From assembly GCF_947623445.1 (NCBI RefSeq), contig NC_135242.1:24428001-24492000 (forward strand): DNA of 64,000 nt. Direction: 5' to 3'. The notes under the pieces were generated by a model. That model was not told the origin of the DNA. It made no database searches and was given only the letters and a program-made list of their open reading frames with translations. Below, one piece after another: positions 61,772-64,000 of this stretch (positions within the stretch are counted from its first letter, which is position 1; each line of letters begins with the position of its first letter). Both the position numbers and the translations under genes were made by a program. The stretch is from Clavelina lepadiformis. Taxonomy: Eukaryota; Chordata; Ascidiacea; Aplousobranchia; Clavelinidae.

Positions 61772-64000
61772 TATAGTCATGGCCAAGAACATTCAAGAAT
61801 GCATTAATTGTGAAAAGATAGAACATTGCATTTACAAAATAATGTCAATATTAATCTTACATAACATGCATTGTGACATAATATGACCAACAATTCGCTG
61901 GGAAAGAAAATTGCACAATACCTTGTACTGTAGAACCTTATAATATAGTGCCAATCAATGCAAAATCCGAATTTCGTGAATTTTCATATCTTGAAAACCT
62001 GACGTGATAGACCAATTCTGATTTCAGATTTGGAATCAGCGTCCCAAAGTTAGTCTAGGCAGTTTATTTTCATTTGAGGAATAATTTTGCTGTTGTCCAG
62101 TGTAATCGGAGTTGACAAAATACTACAGGACACAGTGAAGTCAACATACATAAAATAGCATGCATTTAGGGTTACTCTAGATAAAGACGCATAAAAGAGT
62201 TGAATTGAAACTGCGTCTAAAATGAATAATTCAAGTAAAGGCATTAAAATATGTTTAGAACAAATATTAACTCTTGATGTGTGACAAGCATGAAAAACAG
62301 ACGGATGTATACTAATAAATGGTGTATTTAAACATATTATTTAATATTTGTCGTAATTTTGATTAGCGGGTGTTTTTTCTACTGATTTGGCATATCCGAC
62401 TTTAAGTCAGAGTTAGACTGCGAAGTTTCCGGATTACGTAAAATGCTTGGGAAGAAATCCATTCCCAACAGTTTCATGTCGGATAGGGGGATTTCAGGGT
62501 TAGGGTGAACAAGATCTGGCTATAGCCATGTAAACAAGGGGTTCCCAACCTTCTTTAATTGTTGCACCCCTAGAAAGCATTTGACGTGCTGTCGCAACCC
62601 CTGCTTCCATGGAATGCAGCTGTCGACTTACAAAAGTTACTTAGCCTGTTTTGGGATCCAATTAGTAATTTCCTTTCCCTCGGTTCCACAACCCTGGTGG
62701 GAAATTCCTGGTGCAATCAAACGATGCGCTGCATCATTAAAGCATTAGTTCGAATTATATATGTAACGTTAGGTGTTTTTTGTTTTAAGTAGTCAATTAG
62801 GTGTTGTGGCTCAGAGCAGCTTTTAGTTTGGCGGAAACGAGACCAAATGGCTCTTTCAATGCTAAAGGTTGCCGACACGTCGTTTAGCACCTACATTAAC
62901 CAGTAAACCGTAAGCTAGGTTTGGCTTATTTAACACAAAATGTGTCACTCGTACCACACACACGACGTCATGTCATTCGATGCCTTTTGCCACGCAGGAG
63001 AAAACGCAAACGGTTGAGGTATTTGAAAAGTTTTGATGGTTTGACAGTGCTTGAGCCAAACCGTAAGTAGTGAGGACACGATTGAACAAACGATTGTGAC
63101 AACATTTAGTTTGTTTTGTTCACTGCCAACACCATTTTCATCCTTTTGACGTCACTACCTTAGGTATTTCACACTTCCGTGTTGGCTTTATCTTCAATTG
63201 CCGTGCGTATTTTATTGAGACTACTTACCCGTTATGTAAAGTTGGTGTCGTTTGCGCCAGGTTAATTAGGTTGTGCTCGCGTACTGCGGTGGCGAAGAAT
63301 AAAAGTATGATGGATTTTTCCTAAAAGTGTAGTTGGTGTCGCGGTTCATCGTTATTGCGGCACAGAATCTGGCTGAAATTAGGGAAATGTTATTCTCGTT
63401 ACAGGATCAAAAAACAACCTGGATGTCACCAGTCGTTTCCAGCTAATTGCGGAAATTGGTAACTTGGCCTCTTGAACGATACCGGTTTGTCGCAATAGGA
63501 AGCTTCACGCACTATCAAAATAAAAACTAGATGTTTGTTTTTCTGTAAAAAGTACTGTAGACCACTTGAACTAGCCAACAGTGTATTTCCGATTGAACAT
63601 TGTTTTGCGTTTCAAACTTCTGAAAACCATAAACTGGCAATTCTCATCACAGGATAAACATAATGCAGACCATCTTGTAAAAACAATGGCGTCACAGTTG
63701 AATTTCATTCTGCTACTTTCACTGTCAAGAATGGCTATAACGATTCGATACTAACAATATTAAATCCTCAACTATACAGTTGTCCCAGCTACAAAGTGTT
63801 GGCATACCATTGCAGTTGAGAAAAACAAAAATCTCCTAAACGGATATTCTGTGGTTGAGCATAATGTCAGACGATAAACGCTTCTGTGACTGTAAACATT
63901 TTCCAAAACCGTTCCACTGGCAGCTTCAGACAGGAGAAGTTTAAGTTTATTGGAGGAAGACCAAGAGCTTGTTAACCTTTAGTAAAAGTTGACAGAATAC
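61772..64000. other. Intergenic, right end of window
   Basis: No gene recognised. A hAT-type motif (GGGGTTCCCAACC) starts near 62538, and about 62640-62730 is the inverted partner of the repeat at 11810-11905. The last kilobase contains only short frames. Confidence 0.4.

Overview
The window looks like animal nuclear DNA from a solitary ascidian tunicate of the Ciona type. It is AT-rich, has a compact many-exon housekeeping gene with short GT-AG introns, a Toll-like receptor, a collagen/fibrinogen lectin and many small hAT-type and Mutator-type elements. The species cannot be fixed from the sequence alone.

Layout. At 1-2499 (+) is the 3' two-thirds of a Toll-like receptor (TLR) gene, cut by the window edge. 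At 8179-10217 (+) is a five-exon fibrinogen-domain (ficolin-like) gene. At 12806-22046 (+) is a complete 26-exon exportin-7 (XPO7) gene; I could place every exon and the reading frame closes throughout. At 24711-29913 (-) is a second TLR copy, broken by a Mutator-like element and by a frameshift. At 30.0-40.5 kb is a transposon graveyard: a decayed Ty3/gypsy element with another Mutator-like element inside it, hAT-type MITEs, and a nested non-autonomous element. At 41214-43819 (-) is the second, fuller ficolin-like gene, with a collagen stretch and a Thr-rich linker. At 44-53.6 kb is a block of tandem duplications with coding-like exons I do not recognise. At 56143-59122 (-) is a decayed gene whose exons join in phase to encode a pseudokinase followed by a TIR domain. 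At 60983-61738 (-) is the 3' part of a repeated, transposon-associated conserved ORF.

Large-scale structure. The two immune genes on the left (block A = TLR plus flank, 1-4287; block B = 4295 to about 10.98 kb, with the ficolin-like gene) both recur in inverted orientation on the other side of XPO7. Their order is not the one a simple inverted duplication gives. Block A' lies at 22962 to about 30 kb and block B' at about 40.55-52.5 kb, so the right-hand unit is a circular permutation of the left, opened exactly at the A/B junction at 4288-4294.

Function. XPO7 is a housekeeping nuclear transport receptor and looks like a bystander. The TLRs, the ficolin-like lectins and the pseudokinase-TIR gene are all innate-immunity type, so the locus reads as a duplicating and decaying immune-gene neighbourhood around a fixed exportin gene. 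The most novel-looking item is the kinase-TIR architecture. It is visible only as a pseudogene here, but it implies that an intact parent gene exists or existed.
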